A DNA stretch of 36,891 nucleotides from Oceanospirillaceae bacterium (GTDB taxonomy: Bacteria > Pseudomonadota > Gammaproteobacteria > Pseudomonadales > Oceanobacteraceae). Location of the stretch: contig PBNY01000014.1 of the NCBI GenBank assembly GCA_002723385.1, positions 1-36,891 of the forward strand, read 5' to 3'. Position 1 is the first letter of the stretch; each line of letters begins with the position of its first letter. The notes under the pieces were generated by a model that ran no database searches, was not told the DNA's origin, and saw only the letters and a list, made by a program, of their open reading frames with translations. Below, piece by piece: positions 7,739-16,680 of this stretch. The position numbers and the translations under genes were made by a program.

Positions 7739-8776
7739 TTAAGCCTTCTTGAAATCCAGCATACGCTGCAGGCTGCGGATCGCATCCTGACGCAGGGATT
7801 CTTCAACAAAGATTTCCTGGTCGCCATTCTTGAGTACATCACGAATATTGCGCAGTCCATTCATGGCCATCCACGGGCAGTGAGCACAGCTTCGGCACGT
7901 CGCCCCGTTTCCGGCAGTTGGCGCTTCGATCAACAACTTGTCAGGCACCGCCTGCTGCATCTTGTAGAAGATGGCCTTGTCCGTTGCCACGATCAGCGTC
8001 GGATTATCCAGTTCCACGGCTGCCTGAATCAACTGACTGGTGGACCCCACCGCGTCGGCCATTTCCACTACAGATTCCGGAGACTCCGGGTGAACCAGAA
8101 CAGCGGCTTCCGGATACACCGTCTTGAGATCCAGCAGCGCCTTCGCCTTGAACTCATCATGAACGATGCACTCGCTGTCCCAAAGCAACATATCAGCACC
8201 GCTTTGACGGCCAACATAGTTACCCAGATGGCGATCTGGCGCCCAGATCAGTTTCTCGCCCTGACCATGCAGGTAATTCACAACATCCACCGCAATACTG
8301 GAGGTCACCACCCAGTCAGCACGCGCTTTAACGGCCGCAGAAGTGTTGGCATACACAACCACCGTGCGGTCAGGGTGTTGATCACAGAAAGCCGAAAACT
8401 CATCAGCAGGACAACCCAGATCCAGTGAGCAGGTCGCATCCAGAGTTGGCATCAAAATGCGCTTTTCCGGACTGAGAATCTTGGCCGTCTCCCCCATGAA
8501 ACGCACGCCAGCAACGACCAGCGTACTGGCTTTATGACGATGCCCGAAGCGTGCCATTTCCAGAGAGTCAGAAACACAGCCGCCGGTTTCTTCCGCCAGC
8601 GCCTGAATTTCGGGTTCGGTGTAATAATGAGCAACCAGAGTCGCATCTTCCTGCTCCAGAAGCTGACGAATCTCTTCTTTAAGATGATCGGCTTCTGACG
8701 CGGAGGGTTTTTCAGGAGGCTGAGTCCAATGATCCTGGACAACTTGTCTTTGCTGGTGCTTCACTGCGTTCGACAT
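7739..8776 (-). CDS. nadA: Quinolinate synthase
   Basis: 4Fe-4S enzyme that condenses iminoaspartate with dihydroxyacetone phosphate to quinolinate, the second step of NAD synthesis from aspartate. The 345-residue length matches E. coli NadA (347). Landmarks are [47 protein letters not shown], the cysteine-bearing [23 protein letters not shown], the HPESPESVV segment and the C-terminal [10 protein letters not shown], which supplies a cluster cysteine. The ATG at 8776 follows an AGAG purine run. It is a single-gene unit; the partner nadB is not in the window. Confidence 0.97.
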   Translation of the reverse strand: MSNAVKHQQRQVVQDHWTQPPEKPSASEADHLKEEIRQLLEQEDATLVAHYYTEPEIQALAEETGGCVSDSLEMARFGHRHKASTLVVAGVRFMGETAKILSPEKRILMPTLDATCSLDLGCPADEFSAFCDQHPDRTVVVYANTSAAVKARADWVVTSSIAVDVVNYLHGQGEKLIWAPDRHLGNYVGRQSGADMLLWDSECIVHDEFKAKALLDLKTVYPEAAVLVHPESPESVVEMADAVGSTSQLIQAAVELDNPTLIVATDKAIFYKMQQAVPDKLLIEAPTAGNGATCRSCAHCPWMAMNGLRNIRDVLKNGDQEIFVEESLRQDAIRSLQRMLDFKKA

Positions 8777-8916
8777 AGTTTTCTCTGGCTGAATGAGTGC
8801 TGAAATAGCGACGACTCAGGATGGTACCACAAGAGGAAGGGTAGCCAGATTGAGGAAACAGAACCTGAAAACGCCTGCTATACGAACCACAATCCATGAT
8901 TGCTGTCTTTCGGAAA

Positions 8917-8951
8917 CGAAAAAGGGAGAAAGCTTGGCTTTCTCCCTTTCG
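8917..8951 (-). terminator. Intrinsic terminator after the tRNA-Lys genes
   Basis: A 13-bp perfect stem (8921-8933 against 8937-8949) with a 3-base loop is followed on the minus strand by a T-run (8919-8923). It lies six bases past the CCA end of the distal tRNA and likely closes the whole tol-pal-cpoB-tRNA transcription unit. Confidence 0.8.
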
Positions 8952-8956
8952 GAATT

Positions 8957-9032
8957 TGGTGGGTCGTGCTGGATTCGAACCAGCGACCAATTGGTTAAAA
9001 GCCAACTGCTCTACCAGCTGAGCTAACGACCC
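8957..9032 (-). tRNA. tRNA-Lys (anticodon UUU), copy 1
   Basis: 76 bases including an encoded CCA. On the minus strand the acceptor GGGTCGT pairs with ACGACCC, followed by discriminator A and CCA. The D arm contains AGCTCAGCTGGTAGAGC, the anticodon loop reads CTTTTAA (anticodon TTT) and the T arm contains GGTTCGAATCC. It is identical in sequence to the second copy at 9129-9204. Confidence 0.97.
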
Positions 9033-9103
9033 GTCACCTTCATAAATACTAATTGAATTTCTTAAAATGTCAACAAATTCAATCAGTTACCGCTTTAAAA
9101 ACT

Positions 9104-9116
9104 GAAGCCATGCTTC
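9104..9116 (-). repeat. Short hairpin between the tRNA-Lys genes
   Basis: GAAGC, a 3-base loop and GCTTC are followed on the minus strand by AGTTTTTAAA, just past the CCA end of the upstream tRNA copy. It could be a weak terminator or a processing signal. The stem has only 5 bp. Confidence 0.3.
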
Positions 9117-9128
9117 GCATTTAAAAAG

Positions 9129-9204
9129 TGGTGGGTCGTGCTGGATTCGAACCAGCGACCAATTGGTTAAAAGCCAACTGCTCTACCAGCTGAGCTAACG
9201 ACCC
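9129..9204 (-). tRNA. tRNA-Lys (anticodon UUU), copy 2
   Basis: 76 bases with encoded CCA, same cloverleaf and anticodon TTT as the copy at 8957-9032, and sequence-identical to it. It is the promoter-proximal copy, starting about 75 bases after the cpoB stop. tRNA-Lys genes commonly follow tol-pal-cpoB in gammaproteobacteria, which supports cotranscription followed by processing. Confidence 0.97.
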
Positions 9205-9250
9205 GAAGGAGGCGCATATAATACTTAGAAATTACCTCTTGGCAACCCCA

Positions 9251-9281
9251 AAGAAGAAAAAAACCTGATTTTTTTCTTCTT
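9251..9281 (-). terminator. AT-rich hairpin at the end of cpoB
   Basis: A perfect 13-bp inverted repeat (AAGAAGAAAAAAA at 9251-9263 against its complement at 9269-9281) with a 5-base loop overlaps the cpoB stop codon. The stem is almost all A-T pairs with no separate T-run after it. It may act as a weak terminator or a 3'-end stabiliser before the tRNA genes rather than a full stop. Confidence 0.45.
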
Positions 9282-10053
9282 ACTGAATTCCACCCGTTTT
9301 CGGCAGCTTTTTCAGGTACGCCTCCGCGAGTTGAACCGTGGTATCAGCGCTACCTTCATAGCGTGTAATCAGGGTTTCCAGCCAATGACGAGCCGCATCC
9401 GCATCTCCCAGCTTGTGCAGGGTCATGGCGTATTTGTAGGTCGCATCAGGCGCCTTGATGTGATTCGGATGGGAATCGATGACTTCACGGAAACGGTTGG
9501 ACGCGCTGTCAGGATCACGTCGAACCAAAAAGACTTCACCAGCCCAGTACAAGGCATTGGCTTTTAATTCATCGTCTGGCCACTGATGAACAAACTCTTC
9601 GAACGCAGCACTCGCCTGTTCAAACTTTTTCTCTCGCACCAGGGCCATGGCGGCTTTATAAGCTTCCTGGGCGGTCTGCTCAGGTTCTTCAGCATCTGGT
9701 TCAGGTTTGGCACTCGCAACCGCCACCAATCTGCGATCCAGATCGAGATAGCGCGCTTCGCTTTCCTGATTCAAACGACGAATATCGTTGGCCTGAGATT
9801 CCACAATGCCGCGCAGCGTTGCTATTTCCTGCTGCATTTGTTCAACCTGCATCAACAGTTCAGACATCAAGCCATTATCTGAAGAAGCAGCCGGAGCGCT
9901 GGAAATGGGAGTCTGGACGTGAACAGGAGGAGGACTTTGCGCGGGGGTCGATGCGTTGGTTGCGGCAGGTCTAGCACCCACCGAAACCCACTCATCCGAT
10001 GCGACACTGATGTGGGAAATCATCAGTGTCAAAGGGACAATCAAGTACTTCAT
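9280..10053 (-). CDS. cpoB: Cell division coordinator CpoB (YbgF)
   Basis: Periplasmic TolA-associated protein that coordinates peptidoglycan synthesis with outer-membrane constriction. The 257-residue precursor is near the 263 of E. coli. It has a signal peptide (MKYLIVPLTLMISHISVA), a Pro/Ala-rich linker, a coiled coil around residues 60-105 (LLMQVEQMQQEIATLRGIVESQ) that fits the trimerisation domain, and C-terminal TPR repeats around residues 130-255 (AYKAAMALVREKKFEQASAAFEEF and later units with A-x-x-W/Y-x-G-E). It starts two bases after the pal stop and is the last protein gene of the tol-pal block. Confidence 0.95.
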   Translation of the reverse strand: MKYLIVPLTLMISHISVASDEWVSVGARPAATNASTPAQSPPPVHVQTPISSAPAASSDNGLMSELLMQVEQMQQEIATLRGIVESQANDIRRLNQESEARYLDLDRRLVAVASAKPEPDAEEPEQTAQEAYKAAMALVREKKFEQASAAFEEFVHQWPDDELKANALYWAGEVFLVRRDPDSASNRFREVIDSHPNHIKAPDATYKYAMTLHKLGDADAARHWLETLITRYEGSADTTVQLAEAYLKKLPKTGGIQ

Positions 10054-10055
10054 TA

Positions 10056-10643
10056 TTAACGGTAGTTCAGAACAACGCGACGGTTCTCAGCCCAGCTCGC
10101 TTCGTTGTGACCAGTAGCTACTGGACGCTCTTCACCAAAGCTAACCACTTCCAGCTGATCAGCGCTTGCACCGTTAGCCATCAGGAAACGACGAACCGCC
10201 ATGGCACGACGCTCACCCAGAGCCAGGTTGTATTCAACAGTACCGCGCTCGTCAGCGTGGCCTTCCAGAACAACACGGGCAGAGCTGTTAGCAGACAGAT
10301 AGGCAGCGTGAGCCATCAGAGCTGCTTTGCCGTCTTGCTTGATGGTGCTCTGGTCGAAGTCGAAATAGAACACAGTCTGCTTCATCAGCGCAGCTTCTGC
10401 TTCACGAGCCTGAGCTTCCAGTTCTTCACCAGCAACCTTGTCGGTATCAACCGGAATCGCGGTTGGGTCAACCTGGTTGTTGGTGTTGACTTCGTTCGCT
10501 TCGTTGTTTTCTGAAGCAGTGGTTTCCGCTTTTGTAGTCAGTTCACTGTTATCTTCATTGATATCGCCAGTGCTGCTACAGGCCGTTACCATCAATGCAC
10601 CCAGGCCCAGACCAAACGCTTTTACAAATGCAGAATTTTGCAT
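10056..10643 (-). CDS. pal: Peptidoglycan-associated lipoprotein Pal
   Basis: Outer-membrane lipoprotein that binds peptidoglycan and TolB in the Tol-Pal system. It has 195 residues, with a lipoprotein signal ending MVTAC (Cys22). A long Asn/Thr/Glu-rich linker follows, and then an OmpA-like peptidoglycan-binding domain from about residue 90 ([41 protein letters not shown]). The acidic linker is longer than in E. coli Pal (173 residues). AGGA lies about 8 bases before the ATG. It lies 40 bases after tolB and two bases before cpoB. Confidence 0.97.
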   Translation of the reverse strand: MQNSAFVKAFGLGLGALMVTACSSTGDINEDNSELTTKAETTASENNEANEVNTNNQVDPTAIPVDTDKVAGEELEAQAREAEAALMKQTVFYFDFDQSTIKQDGKAALMAHAAYLSANSSARVVLEGHADERGTVEYNLALGERRAMAVRRFLMANGASADQLEVVSFGEERPVATGHNEASWAENRRVVLNYR

Positions 10644-10683
10644 GGTTCTATTCCTACTCCACTATGGTGTTTTTTGTAAGTAT

Positions 10684-11973
10684 TCAAAAAATTGGTGACC
10701 AGGCCGGTTCCCTGACGTCACCGTATTTCGACGGTAATCGGAACTTGACGTCGCCATCCACGGATACCGCCGCCAGAATACTGCGGTCGGCCTCGCTGGT
10801 GGCATAAACTACCATACTTCCATTAGGCGCAACACTGGGGGACTCGTCCAAATCGGTATCATTTGTCAACACTTGTACTCGACCCGAGCGAATATCCTGT
10901 GAGGCGATATGGAAGCGCTGACCGCGCTGATGAACATATACCAGTTTTCGTCCGTCTTCAGTTACACGGGGCCTTGCGTTGTAATTTCCCTGAAATGTCA
11001 TTCGATCAACCGATTTGGTAGCGGTATCCAATTTATATACTTGCGGACCGCCAGCTCTGCTGGATGTAAATACCAGACTTTTTCCGTCAGGCATCCATTG
11101 CGGCTCGGTATCAATGGCATAATGATTGGTCAAACGTTCAATATTGCGGCTATCCAGGTCCAATACATAAATATCCGGATTCCCCAGTTTGGAATGCACG
11201 AATGCCAGCCGTTTGCCGTCCGGCGAGAAAGACGGCGCACTGGTTGAACCCTGCATTTTGATCACCAGTTCTCGTTTTCCGGTGGCCAATTCCTGAAAAT
11301 AAATTGCGCTACGACCCGATTCAAAAGATACATAGGCCACTTTGTTACCATCCGGTGCCCACGCCGGTGAAATAATGGGATGGGGCGAGGTAAATATCAG
11401 CTGCTCTCTTGCACCATCGGCATCGGCATAATTCAGATTGAAGCGACTGCGTTCACGATTGGTCGTGACATAAATCAGCTTGGTGGAAAAAACGCCCCGA
11501 ATACCCGTCAGGCGTTCAAAAATATAGTCACTGATATAATGTGCGATATCCCGTAATTGGCTCGCTTTTCCTTTTACCCGATGTTTCAGTACTTCGAGTC
11601 GCTTGGCAACGTCGACAACATGAAATTCAACCGTATACCCGCTTGCATCCTGAGCTATTCGGCCAATCATGACAAAATCCTGTTGCAGATTTCGCCAATC
11701 GGCATAATTAATATCGTCCAGTTCCGATGGCCTGGAAATCATATTCGCCTGATCCAGCATGCGGAAATACCCACTGCTACCCAGATCATTTTCGACCACA
11801 GCAGAGATGTCCTCCGGCAACTCGCCTTCACCGCTCCAGGACATCGGCACCACGGCCATTGGAATCGCTGACTGCTTTCCCTGCGTGACTTCAATCACCA
11901 ACTCTGCCCTGGCTGAAAACGCCAGCAAACATCCCAACACATATCCCAACAAACAGAGGGTTCGGGTTACCAC
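10684..11973 (-). CDS. tolB: Tol-Pal system protein TolB
   Basis: Periplasmic beta-propeller that links Pal to TolA. It has 429 residues, with a signal peptide ending FSARA, an N-terminal alpha/beta domain and C-terminal WD-like repeats with the recurrent pattern P-x-W/F-S-P-D-G-x-x-L-x-F (SPAWAPDGNKVAYVS, APSFSPDGKRLAFV, EPQWMPDGKSLVFTS). The length matches E. coli (430). The start is GTG at 11973 with GGAG 8 bases upstream, overlapping the end of tolA by seven bases, which implies coupling. Confidence 0.97.
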   Translation of the reverse strand: MVTRTLCLLGYVLGCLLAFSARAELVIEVTQGKQSAIPMAVVPMSWSGEGELPEDISAVVENDLGSSGYFRMLDQANMISRPSELDDINYADWRNLQQDFVMIGRIAQDASGYTVEFHVVDVAKRLEVLKHRVKGKASQLRDIAHYISDYIFERLTGIRGVFSTKLIYVTTNRERSRFNLNYADADGAREQLIFTSPHPIISPAWAPDGNKVAYVSFESGRSAIYFQELATGKRELVIKMQGSTSAPSFSPDGKRLAFVHSKLGNPDIYVLDLDSRNIERLTNHYAIDTEPQWMPDGKSLVFTSSRAGGPQVYKLDTATKSVDRMTFQGNYNARPRVTEDGRKLVYVHQRGQRFHIASQDIRSGRVQVLTNDTDLDESPSVAPNGSMVVYATSEADRSILAAVSVDGDVKFRLPSKYGDVREPAWSPIF

Positions 11974-12785
11974 GTTGCATTCTCCGGTCTGAATTTCATT
12001 CTGAATTGCCTGAAGCTGGCCTCGAAGATACGAATATCCTCAGGAACCGGCAAGGGTGCCGCATTGATAATGGCTTGTTCGACCGAACGGTCCAGTGACT
12101 GATTGCCACTGCCATTCAGAATTTTGATGTCCACCACTTCACCGGTCGGCACCACGGAAAGCTCCACTTCCACTTCCTGCTCTGGATCGACACCCGGCGG
12201 GTATACCCAGGCAGACGAAATCTGATCACGAATACGAGCCAGATATTCCGTCTCGATACGAGCCGCCAGTTTTGCCCTTCGCTCGGCTTCCTGCTGACGA
12301 ACCAGTTCTTCTTCCGCTTCTTCCTGAGCCAGCTTTTCAAGCATATTCTGCTCGATCTCAGCCAGTTCCCGAGCCTCCTGTTCAGCCCGTTCTTTTTCCT
12401 CTTGAGCCTCGCGCTCCTGACGAGCTTTCTCTTCAGCGGCCCTGGCTTCCTCAGCTTGCTTCAGTGCCAGCTTGCGCTGCTGCTCGGCTTTGTCAGCCGC
12501 CTGTTTCTTTTCCCGAGCCTTGCGCCGTTCCAGCTCAGCCTGCTTTTTCTTTTTGACTGCGTCAGCCTTGCGCCTGGCTTCTACTTTTTGACGCTGCTGT
12601 TCACGCTGTTTCTTCTGCACTTCGGCCTGATTTTCTACCGCAATCACCCGTGCAGTGATATGAACAGGCACCGGCCTGGGTGGTTCCGGTGTTTGCCACT
12701 CCAATAGAAACAGACTTGCCACCAGCAAATGAAGGCCCACCGCCAGTACAACCGGCAAAGAATAGCCGCCCGGGTTACTTCTCAT
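11967..12785 (-). CDS. tolA: Cell envelope integrity protein TolA
   Basis: Inner-membrane-anchored protein that spans the periplasm and transmits the TolQR proton-motive force to TolB-Pal. It has one N-terminal transmembrane helix (YSLPVVLAVGLHLLVASLFLLEW). A very long charged helix follows, rich in Lys/Glu/Gln/Ala, from about residue 50 to 175, with KKQREQQRQ- and EEARAAEEKA-type heptads. The C-terminal TolA domain holds the typical SSAWVYPPGVDPEQEVEVELSVVPTGEV. At 272 residues it is shorter than the 421 of E. coli, mainly in the helical linker. The start overlaps the tolR end by 11 bases. Confidence 0.95.
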   Translation of the reverse strand: MRSNPGGYSLPVVLAVGLHLLVASLFLLEWQTPEPPRPVPVHITARVIAVENQAEVQKKQREQQRQKVEARRKADAVKKKKQAELERRKAREKKQAADKAEQQRKLALKQAEEARAAEEKARQEREAQEEKERAEQEARELAEIEQNMLEKLAQEEAEEELVRQQEAERRAKLAARIETEYLARIRDQISSAWVYPPGVDPEQEVEVELSVVPTGEVVDIKILNGSGNQSLDRSVEQAIINAAPLPVPEDIRIFEASFRQFRMKFRPENATW

Positions 12786-13236
12786 GAGGTTGTGACGCTC
12801 GCTCCGCAGGTGCTTCGGTAATCAAACCGACGTTCTGAATGCCCTCGGCCTGCAAGCCGCCCATCAGAGCAACGACTTTTCCGTAAGGAACTCGCTCATC
12901 CCCCCGAATCATGACCTGAGTGGCTGATACCGCCCGGGTGATTTTGGCGGTGTAGTCAATGATGGCTACCAATGACATCGGAGCAGGGTCACTGTCATCA
13001 CGCTCGATGAAATACTGCCCGGAAGCATCAACGGTCAGAATCAGGATATCGTCATCCGGTGTGATATTGGTCGGCGTCGATTCCACTTCCGGCAGGTTGA
13101 CACGGACACTTTGAACCAGCATGGGTGCTGTCACCATAAAGATGATCAGCAACACCAGCATCACATCGATATAGGGCACCACGTTGATCTCGGCGATTGG
13201 CCGACGGCGTGGTATCTGGGGTTGCATGGATTCCAT
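12775..13236 (-). CDS. tolR: Tol-Pal system protein TolR (ExbD/TolR family)
   Basis: Subunit of the TolQR proton channel. It has 153 residues, with one transmembrane helix near residues 20-40 (YIDVMLVLLIIFMVTAPM). The helix contains the conserved Asp that carries protons, in the motif INVVPYIDVMLVLL. A periplasmic ExbD-like domain follows (RGDERVPYGKVVALMGGLQAEG). The ATG shares one base with the tolQ stop (TGATG). Confidence 0.97.
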   Translation of the reverse strand: MESMQPQIPRRRPIAEINVVPYIDVMLVLLIIFMVTAPMLVQSVRVNLPEVESTPTNITPDDDILILTVDASGQYFIERDDSDPAPMSLVAIIDYTAKITRAVSATQVMIRGDERVPYGKVVALMGGLQAEGIQNVGLITEAPAERASQPHEK

Positions 13237-13931
13237 CAGGCACCCCGATCGCTCTTGTTAACACGCAGGGCCTGACGATACAGCAGGGATGAGAATTCAT
13301 CCGCAAAGGTATAAATAGACGTTGTCAGATTTTCTACCCGAGCCACGAAACGGTTGTAGAAAATCACAGCGGGAATGGCGGCCAACAACCCCATCGCGGT
13401 TGCTACCAGCGCCTCGGAAATACCCGGAGCAACGGTTGCAATCGTCGCTTGCTTGACCATCGCCAATCCCTGGAACGAGTGCAAGATACCCCACACGGTG
13501 CCGAACAAGCCAATATAGGGACTGGTTGATCCCACGGTCGCCAAAAACGGCAGATGGGTTTCGAGCATTTCGGCTTCACGAGTGATGGCAACACGCATGG
13601 CACGCTGACAGCCCTGAATCACGGCATCCGGATCCTGAATCCCCTGTTGACGCATTTTTCCGAATTCTTTCAGGCCAGCCATAAATACATTTTCAGCAGC
13701 ACTCGGGTGTTCATTCTGTTGGCACTCGCGATAAAGCTCGTTGAGATCGACACCGGACCAGAAGCGATCTTCAAAGTCGAGCATTTGCTTGCGACTGGCC
13801 GCCAGCAGTCGACCACGCTGAAAAATCACAATCCAGCTGAACAGGGAGGCCAGAACAAGTAGCAGCATCACCAGCTGTACAACAATACTGGCGTTGGCGA
13901 TCAAGGCCACGATGGATACAGATTCGTTCAC
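13236..13931 (-). CDS. tolQ: Tol-Pal system protein TolQ (ExbB/MotA family)
   Basis: Three-helix inner-membrane subunit of the TolQR motor. It has 231 residues, with helices near residues 15-35, 130-160 (LATVGSTSPYIGLFGTVWGI) and 165-190 (VAPGISEALVATAMGLLAAIPAVIFYN). These carry the family's conserved pore-lining residues. The start is GTG at 13931 with GGAG 5 bases upstream. It follows ybgC by 26 bases. Confidence 0.97.
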   Translation of the reverse strand: MNESVSIVALIANASIVVQLVMLLLVLASLFSWIVIFQRGRLLAASRKQMLDFEDRFWSGVDLNELYRECQQNEHPSAAENVFMAGLKEFGKMRQQGIQDPDAVIQGCQRAMRVAITREAEMLETHLPFLATVGSTSPYIGLFGTVWGILHSFQGLAMVKQATIATVAPGISEALVATAMGLLAAIPAVIFYNRFVARVENLTTSIYTFADEFSSLLYRQALRVNKSDRGA

Positions 13932-13957
13932 AAAATCTCCAGAATATTTTCAGATAA

Positions 13958-14356
13958 TCAGCGGTCCGCTGTTTCAACCAAATCACGAATGTCAGAAGGA
14001 ATCGCACAGGGTTTTCCCGTCAGCGACATACATGCCACTGTCACTTCCCCCTCGACCAGCAACTCGTCTCCCCGTTTCACTTGCTGGGCAAACACCAGGC
14101 GGGTTCGGGAAAGCCGTTCGACCGACGCCAGAATACGGAGTTCATCGTCCAGCCTGGCTGGTTTGCGGAATCGGCTATTGGCTTCAGTAACAACAAATAC
14201 CACGCCATCATGACGCAATGATTCCTGACCGATTCCCAGTGTTCTGAGCCACTCTGTCCGTGCGCGCTCCATAAATTTGAGGTAGTTGGCGTAATATACG
14301 ATGCCGCCGGCATCGGTATCTTCGTAATACACCCTCAGGCCCATTTCGTACGCCAT
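13958..14356 (-). CDS. ybgC: Tol-Pal-associated acyl-CoA thioesterase YbgC
   Basis: Hot-dog-fold thioesterase of 132 residues encoded with the Tol-Pal genes in most gammaproteobacteria. The 4HBT signature is clear: VYYEDTDAGGIVYYANYLKFMERARTEWL with the catalytic Asp in EDTDAGG, then a beta-sheet core ending in EGEVTVACMSLTGKP. Homologues hydrolyse short-chain acyl-CoA or acyl-ACP in vitro. The role in envelope maintenance is unsettled. Its ATG overlaps the ruvB TAA by one base. Confidence 0.95.
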   Translation of the reverse strand: MAYEMGLRVYYEDTDAGGIVYYANYLKFMERARTEWLRTLGIGQESLRHDGVVFVVTEANSRFRKPARLDDELRILASVERLSRTRLVFAQQVKRGDELLVEGEVTVACMSLTGKPCAIPSDIRDLVETADR

Positions 14357-15372
14357 TAGTGATTTCCTTGCTCGGGCGGCGTCAAACCGAAATGCAAGTA
14401 GGCCAGCCGCGTTGCCGTGCGTCCTCTTGGAGTTCGGGTGATATAGCCTTGCTGCATCAGATAGGGTTCCAGCACGTCTTCGATGGTGTCCCGTTCTTCG
14501 CCGATGGAAGCCGCCAGGCTGTCCACCCCAACCGGACCACCACCGTATTTTTCCATCAGGGTCAGTAGCAACCGACGGTCCATATGATCAAACCCCTGAG
14601 CATCAACATTCAGCATGTTCAGGGCTGCATCAGCACAGCTCTGGTCAACCGTGCCATCCGAGCGAACTTCAGCGTAATCACGCACCCGACGCAGCAAGCG
14701 ATTGGCAATTCGCGGGGTACCACGAGCACGGCGAGCGATCTCCATTGCCCCATTCTGATCCACTTCCAGTTCCATCAGACGACCGGAACGCCCCACGATA
14801 TGAGTCAGGTCTTCAACGCCGTAGAATTCGAGACGCTGCACAATGCCGAAACGGTCACGCAAAGGCGATGTCAGTAACCCGGCCCGTGTCGTTGCACCCA
14901 CCAGCGTAAAAGGCGGCAAATCAATTTTGATTGATCGGGCCGCTGGCCCCTCTCCCACCATGATATCCAGCTGGTAGTCTTCCATAGCCGGATACAGGAC
15001 TTCTTCAACCGCTGGATTCAGGCGATGTATTTCGTCGATGAACAACACATCACCGGCATTGAGATTGGTCAGCAACGCCGCCAGGTCTCCGGCTTTTTCC
15101 AATACCGGGCCAGAAGTCGAAGTGATATTCGCTTCCATTTCACTGGCAATGATATTGGCCAACGTGGTCTTCCCCAGTCCGGGGGGGCCAAAAACCAGCG
15201 TATGATCCAGCGCCTCACCCCGCCCACGAGCCGCACTGATAAAAATCTCCATCTGCTCGCGCACCTGGGGCTGACCGATATAATCAGCTAACGCCTTTGG
15301 GCGGATAGCCCGATCTTGCTGTTCTTCCCCGCGAGACGGAGCGGGGCTGACAAAGCGATCATTTTCTATCAT
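14356..15372 (-). CDS. ruvB: Holliday junction branch migration ATPase RuvB
   Basis: AAA+ motor that drives branch migration of Holliday junctions with RuvA. It has 338 residues, matching the family. Visible motifs are the N-terminal [12 protein letters not shown], Walker [10 protein letters not shown], Walker B DEIHRL, sensor 1 VGATTRAG, the arginine finger region LRDRFGI, and a C-terminal winged helix with [17 protein letters not shown] and [10 protein letters not shown]. The start ATG overlaps the ruvA stop by four bases. Confidence 0.98.
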   Translation of the reverse strand: MIENDRFVSPAPSRGEEQQDRAIRPKALADYIGQPQVREQMEIFISAARGRGEALDHTLVFGPPGLGKTTLANIIASEMEANITSTSGPVLEKAGDLAALLTNLNAGDVLFIDEIHRLNPAVEEVLYPAMEDYQLDIMVGEGPAARSIKIDLPPFTLVGATTRAGLLTSPLRDRFGIVQRLEFYGVEDLTHIVGRSGRLMELEVDQNGAMEIARRARGTPRIANRLLRRVRDYAEVRSDGTVDQSCADAALNMLNVDAQGFDHMDRRLLLTLMEKYGGGPVGVDSLAASIGEERDTIEDVLEPYLMQQGYITRTPRGRTATRLAYLHFGLTPPEQGNH

Positions 15373-15992
15373 GCGCCACCCAGCGACTGACGCAGTGCCA
15401 GACGCACCAGCTCTTCAGCCGAATCAGCCTGACCAGAAACCTTATTCAGCATGCGAGCCGCTTCTGCCGGTTTGTAACCCAACGCTACCAGAGCGGTCTC
15501 AGCTTCCTGAAGATTGTGCTGAGCTTCTGCCCTGGTATCAGCGGCGTCGTTGTCATCCGCAAGCTGCCACAACGGCGCCTGTGTTTGCCACTCTTTGAGG
15601 CGATCGCGCATTTCCACGATCAACCGCTCGGCAGTCTTCTTACCGACACCCGGTAACTTGGTCAGAGAAGCAATATCGTCGTTTTGAACACAACGGGCGA
15701 ACGCACTCACGTCCATACCGGATAAAATCGCCAGAGCCAGCTTCGGGCCAACGCCGCTGACCTTGATCAGGGTTCGAAACAGGGTACGTTGTGATTTGTC
15801 GCTGAAACCGTATAAAACATGGGCATCTTCACGCACGGCCAGATGCGTATACAGCGTCGCTGGAGAGCCTGCCGCACCCAGGGTTGCAAAGGTTGTCATC
15901 GGGGCCATCACTTCGTAACCAACACCGTTAACGTCCAGCAGTAGTTCAGGTGCCTGCTTTTCCAGCACCACACCGTGAAGTCGTCCAATCAT
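15369..15992 (-). CDS. ruvA: Holliday junction branch migration protein RuvA
   Basis: Tetrameric Holliday-junction-binding subunit of RuvAB. The start is the ATG at 15992 (MIGRLHG, the family start), giving 207 residues. A TTG four codons earlier is ignored because the family begins at MIG. It has an N-terminal OB fold ([13 protein letters not shown]), two helix-hairpin-helix motifs ([16 protein letters not shown] and [19 protein letters not shown]) and a C-terminal domain ([16 protein letters not shown]) that binds RuvB. The ribosome binding site is weak. Confidence 0.97.
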   Translation of the reverse strand: MIGRLHGVVLEKQAPELLLDVNGVGYEVMAPMTTFATLGAAGSPATLYTHLAVREDAHVLYGFSDKSQRTLFRTLIKVSGVGPKLALAILSGMDVSAFARCVQNDDIASLTKLPGVGKKTAERLIVEMRDRLKEWQTQAPLWQLADDNDAADTRAEAQHNLQEAETALVALGYKPAEAARMLNKVSGQADSAEELVRLALRQSLGGA

Positions 15993-16065
15993 ATTGCTTG
16001 CCAACTGATAAATCGGGCTAGCCTATCAGTAAACGCAGCCTGACCAAAGTAACGACTCCGCCATT

Positions 16066-16593
16066 TCATTTGTGTTGGCGCCAGCTGCGGCGGTTCCCGG
16101 ATTTGGTTGTTGCGCCAGCAATAAGAGAGGCTCGATGGTAGCCATGACAGAGTGCCACGGCCAGCGCATCGGCGGCATCAGCTTGCGGACAGCCCGGTAA
16201 TTTCAGCAGGGTCGCAACCATATGCTGCACTTGTTCTTTTTCAGCTCCACCCGCGCCCGTCACCGCCTGTTTGATGGCTCTGGGAGCGTATTCATGTACG
16301 GCCAGTTCATGTAAGGCAGCGACCACCATGGCCACTCCGCGGGCCTGTCCCAACTTGAGTGCCGAATCAGCGTTCTTGCCCATGAAAGCGCGCTCAATTG
16401 CAAACTCATCGGGTTGGTATTGAGTAATCAGCTGTTGAACGCCATCGTGGACAATTTTAAGCCGAGGTGCGACATCCCCTTCGCCACAACGAATGCATCC
16501 ACTGGCCATGTAGACGGGGTTATGACCACGCATCTCAATAACGCCAAATCCGGTCGTGCGTGAACCTGGATCAATACCAAGAATAATGGCCAC
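16066..16593 (-). CDS. ruvC: Crossover junction endodeoxyribonuclease RuvC
   Basis: Holliday junction resolvase of 175 residues. The acidic catalytic residues are in place: Asp in [10 protein letters not shown], Glu in [23 protein letters not shown], and the Asp pair in [16 protein letters not shown]. It starts with GTG at 16593, after an AGGA that is rather far upstream (11 bases). It leads the ruvCAB run; the gap to ruvA is about 70 bases. Confidence 0.97.
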   Translation of the reverse strand: MAIILGIDPGSRTTGFGVIEMRGHNPVYMASGCIRCGEGDVAPRLKIVHDGVQQLITQYQPDEFAIERAFMGKNADSALKLGQARGVAMVVAALHELAVHEYAPRAIKQAVTGAGGAEKEQVQHMVATLLKLPGCPQADAADALAVALCHGYHRASLIAGATTKSGNRRSWRQHK

Positions 16594-16646
16594 GAGTATG
16601 ACAATCCTGAAAGGGTCTTTTTGATAGACAAACGAAGAGAGAAGGA

Positions 16647-16670
16647 ACCAGCCGATGAAAACCGGCTGGT
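16647..16670 (-). terminator. Probable terminator of the PrcB-like lipoprotein gene
   Basis: An 8-bp perfect stem (ACCAGCCG at 16647-16654 and CGGCTGGT at 16663-16670) with an 8-base loop is followed on the minus strand by the pyrimidine-rich TCCTTCTCTCTT. The T-run is broken, so termination may be partial and allow some read-through into ruvC. Confidence 0.5.
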
Positions 16671-16680
16671 GAACAACGCA

